Positions 6,983 through 14,712 of a DNA stretch of 18,099 nt are shown in pieces. The DNA is taken from NCBI GenBank assembly GCA_030598025.1, contig JAUVQS010000015.1:1-18099 (forward strand), read 5' to 3'. Positions within the stretch are counted from its first letter, which is position 1. Every line of letters starts with the position of its first letter. The translations under genes were made by a program, and so were the position numbers. The notes beneath the pieces were generated by a model. The model did not search any database, was not told the DNA's origin, and was given only the letters and a program-made list of their open reading frames with translations. The stretch comes from Acidimicrobiia bacterium. Its GTDB lineage: Bacteria; Actinomycetota; Acidimicrobiia; Spongiisociales; JAHEDJ01.

Positions 6983-7615
6983 TCAGGTGATTATGGGCCA
7001 GGCCTCTTCCAGCGCGGTCGCAAGATCAGCGATGTGAGGATCCCGTAATGTGGGGAGACGGCTCAGCTCTTGCGATAACTCGAGAAGCTGAGGGTCATGA
7101 ATACCCACGTGGTCGAGAACCCGTGTCCAGCGATCGGTTGCGGCGAGGTAGACGAGGGGCAGTGCGGCTGCGAGGCGGCCGAACGGATCGTCGAGTGGGC
7201 CATGAATCTGCAACGGATACCTGGCCGTTTGCGCGTTAAGGTCGAGAGGCAGGCGTGAGGCCCCTCCGTAGGAGTCGCCACCTGCGAAACGAACGGTTCC
7301 GACCCTGGACAACACGACTGCTCCGATACAGAACAGGCATGGCTCCAGTGTCGTGAAGAGAGTTACTCCATCATGCCGCTCATCCACCGGCAAGCGGCTG
7401 AGAGCTGCAACCTCCGCATGGGCCAGAAGAGAACCCGATAATCCGCCTTCGCCTGGACCAAATATGCGATTGCGGTCGATAGCAATGAGGCTGCCATCTG
7501 GCCCGATCAGAGCAGCACCGACCGGGAACGATCCATCGCGGTAGGCGAGCCATGCCTGGTGGAAGGCTGCCTGCCACCCGGGTTCAAGGAGCGCCCAGGC
7601 GGAACCCGAATCCAA
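6983..7615 (-). CDS. Cytidine/deoxycytidylate deaminase-superfamily protein (nucleoside deaminase, TadA-like zinc site)
   Basis: A 210-residue protein with the zinc-deaminase signature: HAE at residues 66-68 (His ligand and catalytic Glu) and PCLFC at 92-96 (two Cys ligands). TTLEPCLFCIGAVVLSRV resembles TadA and guanine-deaminase-type members, which act on tRNA adenosine or free bases and nucleosides. The C-terminal part (about 130-210) is longer than in TadA and not recognised, and the loop before HAE (FGPGEGGLSGSLL) is unusual, so the substrate is uncertain. The start is a TTG at 7613-7615 directly abutting the pheA TGA, with AGAGGTGGG a few bases upstream. It probably shares a transcript with pheA, though no pathway link between the two is evident. 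Confidence 0.8.
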   Translation of the reverse strand: MDSGSAWALLEPGWQAAFHQAWLAYRDGSFPVGAALIGPDGSLIAIDRNRIFGPGEGGLSGSLLAHAEVAALSRLPVDERHDGVTLFTTLEPCLFCIGAVVLSRVGTVRFAGGDSYGGASRLPLDLNAQTARYPLQIHGPLDDPFGRLAAALPLVYLAATDRWTRVLDHVGIHDPQLLELSQELSRLPTLRDPHIADLATALEEAWPIIT

Positions 7616-8428
7616 TCAACCCACCTCTGATCGATAGGTTCCCAGGTGATGGATCTCAGCCATCGTCACCGGTGGCGGGTCAAAAACGGTGGCATAGCCG
7701 GCCGGGCCCGGCTGATGAACGAGGTTCACGAAGAACCTGTATTTCCACGGAGTGTCGGTCGGACGCGACTCGATGCGGGTGAGGTTGGCTCCCCGCAGGC
7801 CGAGTTCGGTGAGCGCCAGCGCCAGTGCCCCCGGACGGTGCAGAGTTTCGAACGCGACGCTCGATTTGTCGGCATCCTCAGGAATCTCGGGATCTCCGGC
7901 TTCAAGGACGACGAAACGGGTCGTGTTGTGCAACTTGTCGACGACATCGGTGAGGAGGACCTCGAGTCCGTGCGGAGCGGCGGCCTCCGGCGGCGCCAGC
8001 GCCGCACGGGTCGGATCGCCTCGCTCGGCGATCACGCGCACCGCACCCGCCGTATCGCTCACGGGGACCGGTTGCCATCCGCGACGAGCACTGGCGCCGC
8101 CAGCCTGTGAGAGAGCCTCCGGATGTGACCGAATGCTGATGATCTCATCGAGCCTGGCGCCGGGAACACCCAGCACCGCGTGTCGCACCTCGACGTAATG
8201 TTCGGCAACAATCTTGACTCCGCCTGCGACGAGTTGATCGAGAACAGGAAGAACACTGCCGGTGGTTGAGTTCTCAATCGGCAGCACCAGGCGACCCATC
8301 TCACCTGAGACAAGTGCCTCGAACGCGCCGACGAAGTTCTCGAACCCGACGCGTTCCCGGTCTGGGAAGAGTTCGCCGGCGGCACGATCACTGTATGAGA
8401 AGGCTTCACCCTGGTATCCAACTGGCAT
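7616..8428 (-). CDS. pheA: Prephenate dehydratase
   Basis: A 270-residue monofunctional enzyme converting prephenate to phenylpyruvate in phenylalanine synthesis. The catalytic domain shows GYQGEAFSY (4-12), LPIENSTTGSV (49-59) and NTTRFVVL (168-175), where the TRF motif is required in the family. The C-terminal ACT domain shows RPGALALAL (198-206) and IESRP (219-223), the GAL and ESRP signatures of phenylalanine feedback binding, so allosteric inhibition is expected. There is no chorismate mutase domain. An upstream ATG at 8509 would add 27 residues, encoded by the repeat tract and unlike the family, so I start at 8428. No clear Shine-Dalgarno site precedes this ATG, so a short leader or leaderless message is possible. 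It is divergent from hemA. Confidence 0.93.
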   Translation of the reverse strand: MPVGYQGEAFSYSDRAAGELFPDRERVGFENFVGAFEALVSGEMGRLVLPIENSTTGSVLPVLDQLVAGGVKIVAEHYVEVRHAVLGVPGARLDEIISIRSHPEALSQAGGASARRGWQPVPVSDTAGAVRVIAERGDPTRAALAPPEAAAPHGLEVLLTDVVDKLHNTTRFVVLEAGDPEIPEDADKSSVAFETLHRPGALALALTELGLRGANLTRIESRPTDTPWKYRFFVNLVHQPGPAGYATVFDPPPVTMAEIHHLGTYRSEVG

Positions 8429-8439
8429 AGATGAGAGGG

Positions 8440-8474
8440 TAGCTAGTCGCGAGTTGCTGGTCGCGAGTAACCGA
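8440..8474. repeat. Heptamer repeat tract C
   Basis: Units in one 7-bp phase: TAGCTAG, TCGCGAG, TTGCTGG, TCGCGAG, TAACCGA. TCGCGAG is repeated exactly at 8447-8453 and 8461-8467. The tract lies just upstream of the pheA start, in its presumed leader or promoter region. Confidence 0.65.
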
Positions 8475-8515
8475 CCGGAGCGCCCGCGGTGACTAAAGGC
8501 TAAGTGCAAATGGCC

Positions 8516-8575
8516 GTCGGGTCTTGCCCAGCAAGACCCGACTCCGCGTCGGGTCGATTTCGACTCTGCGTCGAA
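8516..8575 (+). promoter_or_regulatory. Perfect 12-bp hairpin with competing hairpins in the hemA leader region
   Basis: GTCGGGTCTTGC (8516-8527) pairs perfectly with its complement at 8531-8542 across a CCA loop. The last six bases of that 3' arm, CCCGAC (8537-8542), can instead pair with GTCGGG at 8548-8553 across TCCGC, so the two hairpins exclude each other. A third hairpin, TTCGAC (8559-8564) with GTCGAA (8570-8575), follows with the similar loop TCTGC. A 13-bp near-direct repeat, CGACTCCGCGTCG and CGACTCTGCGTCG (8540-8552, 8561-8573), underlies the last two. Attenuation, an operator or a dispersed repeat are all possible. Confidence 0.5.
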
Positions 8576-8703
8576 GGCGATATCGGGCCTAATTGGTCTC
8601 TCATAGGGCCTGGTGGCCCGGTGGCGCGGGACTTCTCACCCTGCGGTTCGAAGCTGTCACCGAGCGAACCTACTAGGAGACAAGCGGCGATTCGGGGAGA
8701 CGA

Positions 8704-9936
8704 ATGTCCACAACCACGCCTGCGCATCCGCACGCGGCAGAAACCCAACCGACCTTCAGGGTCACTTCGGCCTCGTTCGCCCACCCCGACACGTCGAGCG
8801 CCGAGCGAGCCTCCCTCGCACTCAACTCGGACCGCCTCGAGAAAGCCCTCGCTCGGATCCGCGCCGCCGGTGTTGATGCCTTCGTCCTGGCCACCTGCCT
8901 CCGAGTTGAAGTGGTCAACGTCGGCTGCGACCGTGCTAACCGTCGCGTTCTCGAGTTGCTGTACGAGGATCAGGAACTCCCGGAACCGGTCATCAGATTC
9001 GATCGCGACGTCATCCAACATCTCTATCGCGTGGCGGCCGGACTCGATAGCCCCATCATCGGTGAGCCCGAGGTGCTCGGCCAGTTCCGGGGCGCCCTCG
9101 AAATGAGCCAGGCACACGGCGCGGCCGGCGGGATGTTCGAGAAGCTCCTCCAGTCGGCGGTCAGAGCCGGAAGAGCCGCCCGCCGGCAACTCCCCCAGAC
9201 CGGAACGGGCTCACTCGCCCTCGTCGCGGCAGATCTCGCCGCCGACGCAGAGGAAGTTGCCGTCTTCGGTGCCGGGGCAATGGCCAGGGCCGCCACCGAA
9301 ACGCTGCGACGGAAAGAGAATCCCCCGCGGGTCACCGTTTACGCCCGCCGACCGAGCGCAGTTGGATTCGATGCCGATGACATTCGCGACATGTCGGAGG
9401 CGCCGAAGGCCCTGGCGGCCTTCCCTGTCGTCATAAGCGCAACATCTTCCAAGCGAGAACTCTTCGATGGAGCGGCACTCAGTGAGGCGTTGGCAGAACG
9501 ATCCGACCGGCTGCTGCTGGTCGACCTCGCCATGCCGCCCGACTTCTCACCCACCGGGCACACAGCCGACCTTCACTACATCAACCTCGACGATCTGGCC
9601 GATCACGCTCGGGACAAGCAAGCCTCGAATGAGGTCGAGACCGTGCTCAACGGCCTGGCCGCAGATATGTGGGCCAAGTTGACCAACCACGATCAGGTTG
9701 GGCCGGTCATCTCCGCCATCCTGGCGGAGGCACGACAAGCCGTCGAGGAGGAGGTCCGGCGATTCTCCGGGAAGCTCCACGCCGACGACGCTCAGATCGC
9801 AGTCCTCAACCAGCTTGCTCAGACCGTCGCACACCGGGTGTTGCACAGGCCCTTGTCCTACCTGAGCTCGGATGAACAGGGGGCCCGTGCAGCTCCCGTG
9901 CTCGCGGAGGTTTTCGGGGTGGCGGGTGCCGACTGA
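8704..9936 (+). CDS. hemA: Glutamyl-tRNA reductase
   Basis: A 410-residue enzyme that reduces glutamyl-tRNA to glutamate-1-semialdehyde with NADPH, the first committed step of the C5 pathway. Visible features: the catalytic cysteine in LATCLRVEV (Cys65), GLDSPIIGEPEVLGQ (glutamyl-binding region), the Rossmann motif VFGAGAMARAA in the middle, and a helical C-terminal dimerisation domain ending near Asp410. The usual TCNR motif is TCLR here, and the N-terminal SHRTAP-like motif is degraded to SFAHPDTS, so this is a divergent member. Operon position and the remaining motifs still support the call. The ATG has GGGGAG five bases upstream. It heads the nine-gene haem operon; the structured leader upstream could control it. 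Confidence 0.9.
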   Translation: MSTTTPAHPHAAETQPTFRVTSASFAHPDTSSAERASLALNSDRLEKALARIRAAGVDAFVLATCLRVEVVNVGCDRANRRVLELLYEDQELPEPVIRFDRDVIQHLYRVAAGLDSPIIGEPEVLGQFRGALEMSQAHGAAGGMFEKLLQSAVRAGRAARRQLPQTGTGSLALVAADLAADAEEVAVFGAGAMARAATETLRRKENPPRVTVYARRPSAVGFDADDIRDMSEAPKALAAFPVVISATSSKRELFDGAALSEALAERSDRLLLVDLAMPPDFSPTGHTADLHYINLDDLADHARDKQASNEVETVLNGLAADMWAKLTNHDQVGPVISAILAEARQAVEEEVRRFSGKLHADDAQIAVLNQLAQTVAHRVLHRPLSYLSSDEQGARAAPVLAEVFGVAGAD

Positions 9937-10789
9937 GATCCGCCTCGCCACACGACGCTCGGCACTCGCTCTCTATCAGGCTCGACGGGTCGCCGATTGG
10001 CTGCGCGCCGTCCACGACGATGTCACGATTGAACTCGTCGAGATCGACTCGACCGGCGATCTCGATCGGATCTCACCTGTCGCGCAGCTCACCCAGATGG
10101 GCGCGTTCGTTCGATCCGTCCAGGCCGCCGTCCTCGACGGACGGGCGGATGCGGCGGTTCATTCACTTAAGGACCTGCCGACCACCCAGGCCGACGGCCT
10201 CGTTCTGGCGGCGTTTCCTGAACGCGCGAACCCATGGGACGCACTAGTCGGCGCCACACTCGCCGACCTCCCGGACGGGGCAGTAGTCGGCACAGGCAGC
10301 CCGCGACGCATCGCTCAACTCAAAGCCGTCCGCCCCGACCTGCGTACGCAGGAACTGCGAGGCAACGTCGACACTCGCCTCCGCAAAGTCGCAGAGGGTG
10401 AGGTGGATGCGGCCGTGCTGGCCGAAGCCGGGCTAGCCCGACTCGAACACGCCGATGCCATCGCGGAGATTCTGCCCTTGGAGGTGATGGTCCCGGCCCC
10501 AGGCCAGGGTGTTCTGGCCGTTGAGACACACGTGGATGGACGCATCCGCGGCCTCGTCGAAGCAATCGGCAACCCGGACCTCACTCCCCTGGTCGAGGCA
10601 GAACGAGGGCTTCTCTCCGAGACCGGAGCAGGATGTCGATCGGCCCTCGGAGCACTGGCGCAATGGGATGGCGGGCGTATCCGCATGGACGCGTTCGTGG
10701 AAGATCCCGACGGCCTGCGTCGGACTCGCGTGTACGGCACCCATCCCAATGATGTTGTTGCTGTCGCTCGAAAGGAGCTGGGTTTATGA
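9926..10789 (+). CDS. hemC: Hydroxymethylbilane synthase (porphobilinogen deaminase)
   Basis: A 287-residue enzyme joining four porphobilinogens into hydroxymethylbilane. It shows IRLATRRSALALYQA near the N-terminus, VHSLKDLP with the catalytic Asp83, GTGSPRRIAQL and ELRGNVDTRL for substrate binding, and ETGAGCRSALGA with Cys237 as the dipyrromethane-cofactor attachment. I use the GTG at 9926, which places the first beta-strand as in known family members; an ATG at 9872 would add 18 residues unlike the family. The start overlaps hemA by 11 bp. GGAGG at 9906-9910 is rather far upstream and GGGGTGG at 9916-9922 rather close, so the start is the least certain in the operon. Confidence 0.94.
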   Translation: MPTEIRLATRRSALALYQARRVADWLRAVHDDVTIELVEIDSTGDLDRISPVAQLTQMGAFVRSVQAAVLDGRADAAVHSLKDLPTTQADGLVLAAFPERANPWDALVGATLADLPDGAVVGTGSPRRIAQLKAVRPDLRTQELRGNVDTRLRKVAEGEVDAAVLAEAGLARLEHADAIAEILPLEVMVPAPGQGVLAVETHVDGRIRGLVEAIGNPDLTPLVEAERGLLSETGAGCRSALGALAQWDGGRIRMDAFVEDPDGLRRTRVYGTHPNDVVAVARKELGL

Positions 10790-11472
10790 AGGCCGTCGCC
10801 GTCACCACCAGTGCCGACCGGGCCGCAGCCGCCGCGATTCCTTTCACCTTGCTCGGCATGCAGCCTGCACTGCTCCCCTGCATCGAAATCGAAGCTGCCC
10901 CTCTTGAAACGCTCGAAGCTGCCAGGGACTCCGCTGCCGAAGCCGACCTGGTGGTTATCAGTTCACGAAGAACGATCGACATTCTTTGGCCGGACGGGCC
11001 GCTTCCCGATGCCGAGTTCGCCGCCGTCGGGGCGGTATCCGCCCGGGCAGTGCGAGAGCGTGGCGGTCGGATCGTCGCCACCGGAATCGCCGGTTCCGCA
11101 CACCTGGTTGAAACGTTGGCTCCGCGTATTGGCGGCTTGTATGTGGTCTGGCCGCGCGCGCAGGGAGCCGACCCCATGCCATTGCTGCAAATGACCAGCC
11201 GTTCCGGCAGATTCGTGGCTCCAGCCGTATACAGCAGTGTGCCGGTCGCACCTCGACTGGAATCCGTCGAGGTGATCACTTTCGCCTCACCATCCGCCGT
11301 TACCGGATGGCAGCTCTCCCGATCACTCGACGAAAACACCATTGCAGTGCTCGGAGAGACGACCCGGCGGGCCGTGGAGAGCTCGGGCGGATCGGTCGCG
11401 ATCGTGGCTCCCAATCCCACCTGCCAATCGCTCGCTCAGGCCGTTGCCGAACATCTAGGAGTTGCCGTATGA
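10786..11472 (+). CDS. hemD: Uroporphyrinogen-III synthase
   Basis: A 228-residue enzyme that cyclises hydroxymethylbilane with inversion of ring D. HemD proteins are poorly conserved. The support here is the two-lobed alpha/beta pattern, the hinge segments DLVVISSRRTIDIL and VITFASPSAVTGW, the late motif IAVLGETTRRAVESSG followed by APNPTCQSLAQAVAEHL, and the position between hemC and hemB. It stands alone, not fused to a CobA methyltransferase as in some actinobacteria. The ATG overlaps the hemC stop (ATGA), with AAAGGAG eight bases upstream. Confidence 0.9.
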   Translation: MKAVAVTTSADRAAAAAIPFTLLGMQPALLPCIEIEAAPLETLEAARDSAAEADLVVISSRRTIDILWPDGPLPDAEFAAVGAVSARAVRERGGRIVATGIAGSAHLVETLAPRIGGLYVVWPRAQGADPMPLLQMTSRSGRFVAPAVYSSVPVAPRLESVEVITFASPSAVTGWQLSRSLDENTIAVLGETTRRAVESSGGSVAIVAPNPTCQSLAQAVAEHLGVAV

Positions 11473-12455
11473 ATGAATTCCCAATCGTCCGGCCCAGGCG
11501 GCTCCGCCGTACCGCATCCCTACGCCGCATGGTCACAGAGACCCGGCTGGATCCGGCTCAGTTCGTCCTTCCGGTCTTCGTCGTTCCCGGCCACGGCATC
11601 CGGAACCCCATCTCCTCGATGCCCGGCCACAACCAACTCTCGGTAGACGGCATCGTCGATCTGGCGAAGCAAGCAGAGAACGCCGGAGTCGGCGGCTTGA
11701 TCTTCTTCGGGATTCCCGCCGACAAGGACGAAATCGGATCGCCCGGATGGGACCCAGCCGGTCCGGTGCCACAGGCCATCGCGGCCGTCGCCGACGCCGC
11801 TCCCGGCCTCGTACGCTGGGCCGACGTCTGCCTATGCGAATACACCAGCCACGGCCATTGCGGACCACTCAAGGGAGACGTCGTCGACAACGACGCCACC
11901 CTTCCCCTTCTCGCCAGAGCCGCCTCGGTATATGCCGACGCGGGTGCAGATGTCGTTGCCCCCTCCGACATGATGGATGGCCGGGTGGCAGCCATCCGGG
12001 CCGGCCTGGATGAGTCCGGTCACGATGACATTGCCCTCTGCTCCTATGCGGTGAAATACTCATCGGCCTTTTACGGGCCGTTCCGAGATGCAGCCGAGTC
12101 TGCACCTACCTTCGGTGATCGCCGTTCCTATCAGATGGACCCCGCCAATGCTCGTGAAGCCAGGCGGGAAGCTGCGCTCGACGAGGGCGAAGGGGCCGAC
12201 ATGATCATGGTCAAGCCGGCGGGCCCATATCAGGACATCATCCGCGACCTCCGCGATCGCACCGACCTTCCCCTGGCCGCTTACCAGGTGTCCGGCGAGT
12301 TCTCGATGGTTGAAGCGGCCGCCGCCCAAGGCTGGATCGACAGAGACAGGGTCATGATCGAATCTCTGACCGGAATCGTGCGGTCGGGCGCCGACATCGT
12401 ACTGACCTACTTCGCAGTCGACGCGGCTCGGGCACTGGCAGGAGGATCGAGATGA
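11469..12455 (+). CDS. hemB: Delta-aminolevulinic acid dehydratase (porphobilinogen synthase)
   Basis: A 328-residue enzyme condensing two 5-aminolevulinates to porphobilinogen. Cys121, Cys123 and Cys131 in DVCLCEYTSHGHCGPL are the zinc-site cysteines, so this is the zinc-dependent type rather than the Asp-rich magnesium type. Lys196 (SYAVKYSSAFYGPF) and Lys249 (MIMVKPAGPYQD) are the two Schiff-base lysines. The frame stays open to 11307, but the conserved N-terminus PRRLRRTASLRRMV fits the ATG at 11469, which overlaps hemD by ATGA and has AGGAG at 11457-11461. Confidence 0.97.
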   Translation: MNEFPIVRPRRLRRTASLRRMVTETRLDPAQFVLPVFVVPGHGIRNPISSMPGHNQLSVDGIVDLAKQAENAGVGGLIFFGIPADKDEIGSPGWDPAGPVPQAIAAVADAAPGLVRWADVCLCEYTSHGHCGPLKGDVVDNDATLPLLARAASVYADAGADVVAPSDMMDGRVAAIRAGLDESGHDDIALCSYAVKYSSAFYGPFRDAAESAPTFGDRRSYQMDPANAREARREAALDEGEGADMIMVKPAGPYQDIIRDLRDRTDLPLAAYQVSGEFSMVEAAAAQGWIDRDRVMIESLTGIVRSGADIVLTYFAVDAARALAGGSR

Positions 12456-13720
12456 ACTGGTTCGAACGAGCCTCGACCGTTATCCCCGGCGGCGTGCACT
12501 CACCGGTAAGAGCTTTCAAAGCCGTCGGAGGTGATCCGCCATTCATCGCCTCCGGTTCCGGCGCGAGAGTCACGACCACCGACGGTCGCGAACTAATCGA
12601 CTTCATCGCTTCGTGGGGCGCCTTGATCCACGGACACGCGCACCCGTCGGTCGTAGAGGCGGTTACCGAGGCAGTCGCACGCGGAACATCCTTCGGTGTC
12701 CCGACGACCGCTGAGGTCGAACTCGCCGAGATGATCGTCGACATGGTGCCCTCAGTTGATGTCGTACGTTTGGTGAACAGTGGCACCGAGGCGACCGCCT
12801 CCACCATCCGGCTGGCCCGCGCCGCCATTGGCAAGGACGGGATCGTGAAATTCGCCGGCTCATATCACGGGCACGCCGACCCGTTCCTGGTTCAAGCAGG
12901 CAGCGGCCTGGCTACCTTCGGAATGCCGTCGAGCCCGGGAGTCCCCGCGGGAACGGTCGGAGACACGCGGGTCGCCGACTACAACGACCTCTCCTCTGTG
13001 CAGGCGCACATGGAGACGGGAGATATCGCCGCGGTGATCGTCGAACCCGTGGCCGGCAACATGGGATGTATCCCTCCTGCCGAGGGATTCCTGGCAGGGC
13101 TGCGCGACCTGTGCGACCAATTTGATGCCGTCCTCATCTTCGACGAGGTCATGACCGGATTTCGGGTGGGACTGGAGTCGGCTCAGGGCCGATTTGGGGT
13201 CACGCCGGACCTGACGACTTTGGGCAAGGTGATTGCGGGTGGCACACCCGGAGCGGCCTACGGCGGTCGTGAAGATCTGATGCGGATGATCGCCCCCGAC
13301 GGCCCCGTCTATCAAGCCGGCACACTGGCCGGCAACCCCCTCGTGACCGCAGCCGGTCTGGCCACGCTTCGGTGGCTCGAAGAGAACGATGATCTATACG
13401 ACCGGTTCGAAGATGCCGGCCGGCTCATCGAGCGCAGGCTGGGCCGCGCCTTGGAGGCAGCCGGGTTACCCGGCGTTGTGCAGGCGGTGGGCGGTATGGT
13501 CGGAGTGTTCCTCGGAGTGGATCGCGCTACCACGTGGTCGGACGTTGCAGACCTCGACGGCGATCTCTTCAATCGTTTCTTCCACGCCGCCTTGAGGCGG
13601 GGTGTGCTGCTTCCTCCTTCGCCGTTCGAAGCCTGGTTCCTCATGGAATCCCATCTAGACAGCACCCTTGACACGGCCCTCACTGCACTGGAAGAAGCGA
13701 TCGCCGAGGCGGCCGTGTGA
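12452..13720 (+). CDS. hemL: Glutamate-1-semialdehyde 2,1-aminomutase
   Basis: A 422-residue PLP enzyme that converts glutamate-1-semialdehyde to 5-aminolevulinate; it acts after HemA and confirms the C5 route. Features: FERASTVIPGGVHSPVRAF at the N-terminus, VNSGTEATASTIRLAR for phosphate binding, FDEVMTGFRVG with the PLP-ring Asp, and Lys259 in LGKVIAGGTPGAAYGG as the PLP lysine (family form usually GGGxPVGAYGG). The ATG overlaps hemB (ATGA) with AGGAGG at 12440-12445. It lies fifth in the operon although it acts second. Confidence 0.97.
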   Translation: MNWFERASTVIPGGVHSPVRAFKAVGGDPPFIASGSGARVTTTDGRELIDFIASWGALIHGHAHPSVVEAVTEAVARGTSFGVPTTAEVELAEMIVDMVPSVDVVRLVNSGTEATASTIRLARAAIGKDGIVKFAGSYHGHADPFLVQAGSGLATFGMPSSPGVPAGTVGDTRVADYNDLSSVQAHMETGDIAAVIVEPVAGNMGCIPPAEGFLAGLRDLCDQFDAVLIFDEVMTGFRVGLESAQGRFGVTPDLTTLGKVIAGGTPGAAYGGREDLMRMIAPDGPVYQAGTLAGNPLVTAAGLATLRWLEENDDLYDRFEDAGRLIERRLGRALEAAGLPGVVQAVGGMVGVFLGVDRATTWSDVADLDGDLFNRFFHAALRRGVLLPPSPFEAWFLMESHLDSTLDTALTALEEAIAEAAV

Positions 13721-14712
13721 GGCTTCTGCAAGCGCTCGAAATGAAACCCCTGGATCGGCCGCCGATATGGTTCATGCGCCAGGCAGGCCGGTACCTCCCT
13801 GAATACATGGAATTGCGAGGCAGGCACTCGTTCCAGGAGGCGGTTCATGCACCGGAGGTTGCAGCCGAGATCACGCTTCAACCGATCCGAAGGTTCGACC
13901 TCGACGCCGCCATCATCTTCTCCGACATCATGACCCCTCTCGAGGCGATGGGCGTGACCGTCGACTTCAATCCGGGTCCCACACTCGATCCCATGACGAT
14001 CGAGGGCGTCGCCCGGCTTCCCGAGTTCGAACCGACCATCGTCGACTTCGTTGCAGAAGCCATCAGCAAGGTTCGAGCCGAACTGGCGGATGACGTGGCA
14101 CTGATCGGGTTCGCCGGCGCGCCGATCACACTCCTTGCCTACCTACTCGAAGGAGGGGGAAGCAAGGAATTCATGGCACTACGTGGGGCTCTCAAGAAGG
14201 ATCCGTCGATTGCCGCCGAGGCACTCGGCAAAGTCGGGAGAGCAATGTCGGCCTATCTCCAGCTGCAGGTCGATGCCGGAGCCAACACGGTGCAACTCTT
14301 CGACTCCTGGGCCGGGATTCTGTCCGTCGATGACTTCGTCGACTTCGCCCTCCCGGCCGCCCGTACCGCACTGGAGTATCAGACCGTCCCGACGATCTAC
14401 TTCGCTCCACATGGGCCACAGTTGCTCCCCTACTTCGAGGGGGTCGGTGCCACTGCCTACGGGGTCGACTGGCGTCTGCCACTCAGCGAGGCTTGGGGCC
14501 TCCTCGGAGATTCATATCCCATCCAGGGCAACCTCGATCCGGCGGTGCTGCTCACGAATCCGGACCGGGTGAGGTCGGCAGTCGCCGAGGTGCTGGCCGA
14601 GGCCGCCGGGCGGCCCGGCCACATCTTCAACTTGGGCCACGGCATCAACCGCCACAGCCCGGTCGAGAACGTGGCTGCGATGGTCGACGCCGTTCGAGGA
14701 GAAGGCCGATGA
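13717..14712 (+). CDS. hemE: Uroporphyrinogen decarboxylase
   Basis: A 331-residue enzyme that removes four carboxyls from uroporphyrinogen III to give coproporphyrinogen III. PIWFMRQAGRYLPEY (16-30) carries the substrate arginines, IIFSDIMTPLEAMG carries the catalytic Asp, GFAGAPITLLAYLLEGGGSK is the second family signature, and FNLGHGINRHSPVENV near the end carries the conserved His. The GTG start overlaps the hemL stop (GTGA). The length is slightly short but usual for bacteria. Confidence 0.97.
   Translation: MRLLQALEMKPLDRPPIWFMRQAGRYLPEYMELRGRHSFQEAVHAPEVAAEITLQPIRRFDLDAAIIFSDIMTPLEAMGVTVDFNPGPTLDPMTIEGVARLPEFEPTIVDFVAEAISKVRAELADDVALIGFAGAPITLLAYLLEGGGSKEFMALRGALKKDPSIAAEALGKVGRAMSAYLQLQVDAGANTVQLFDSWAGILSVDDFVDFALPAARTALEYQTVPTIYFAPHGPQLLPYFEGVGATAYGVDWRLPLSEAWGLLGDSYPIQGNLDPAVLLTNPDRVRSAVAEVLAEAAGRPGHIFNLGHGINRHSPVENVAAMVDAVRGEGR

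Larger units (their letters stand above)
8429..8703. promoter_or_regulatory. Divergent pheA-hemA intergenic region
   Basis: The 275-bp gap between the start codons of pheA (minus) and hemA (plus) must hold promoters for both units. I could not identify a convincing -35/-10 pair on either strand. It contains heptamer tract C, the hairpin cluster at 8516-8575, the 8-bp palindrome CGATATCG (8578-8585), and a GC hairpin GGGCC-TGGT-GGCCC (8606-8619). The hemA ribosome site is GGGGAG at 8694-8699. No tRNA-like fold or recognised riboswitch is seen. Confidence 0.6.

Noticed and set aside
8429..8509. Extended pheA start at 8509
   Set aside because: The added 27 residues come from the heptamer tract and do not resemble any prephenate dehydratase N-terminus.
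8429..8703. Known riboswitch, T-box or tRNA gene in the hemA leader
   Set aside because: No acceptor/T-loop pattern, T-box sequence or recognised riboswitch core was seen; only simple hairpins.
11307..11468. Extended hemB start inside hemD
   Set aside because: The added region overlaps the conserved end of hemD; the ATG at 11469 has a ribosome site and gives the usual HemB N-terminus.
14493..14708. Extended hemN start inside hemE
   Set aside because: It would overlap the conserved C-terminal part of hemE; the ATG at 14709 with ATGA overlap fits the operon pattern and HemN length.
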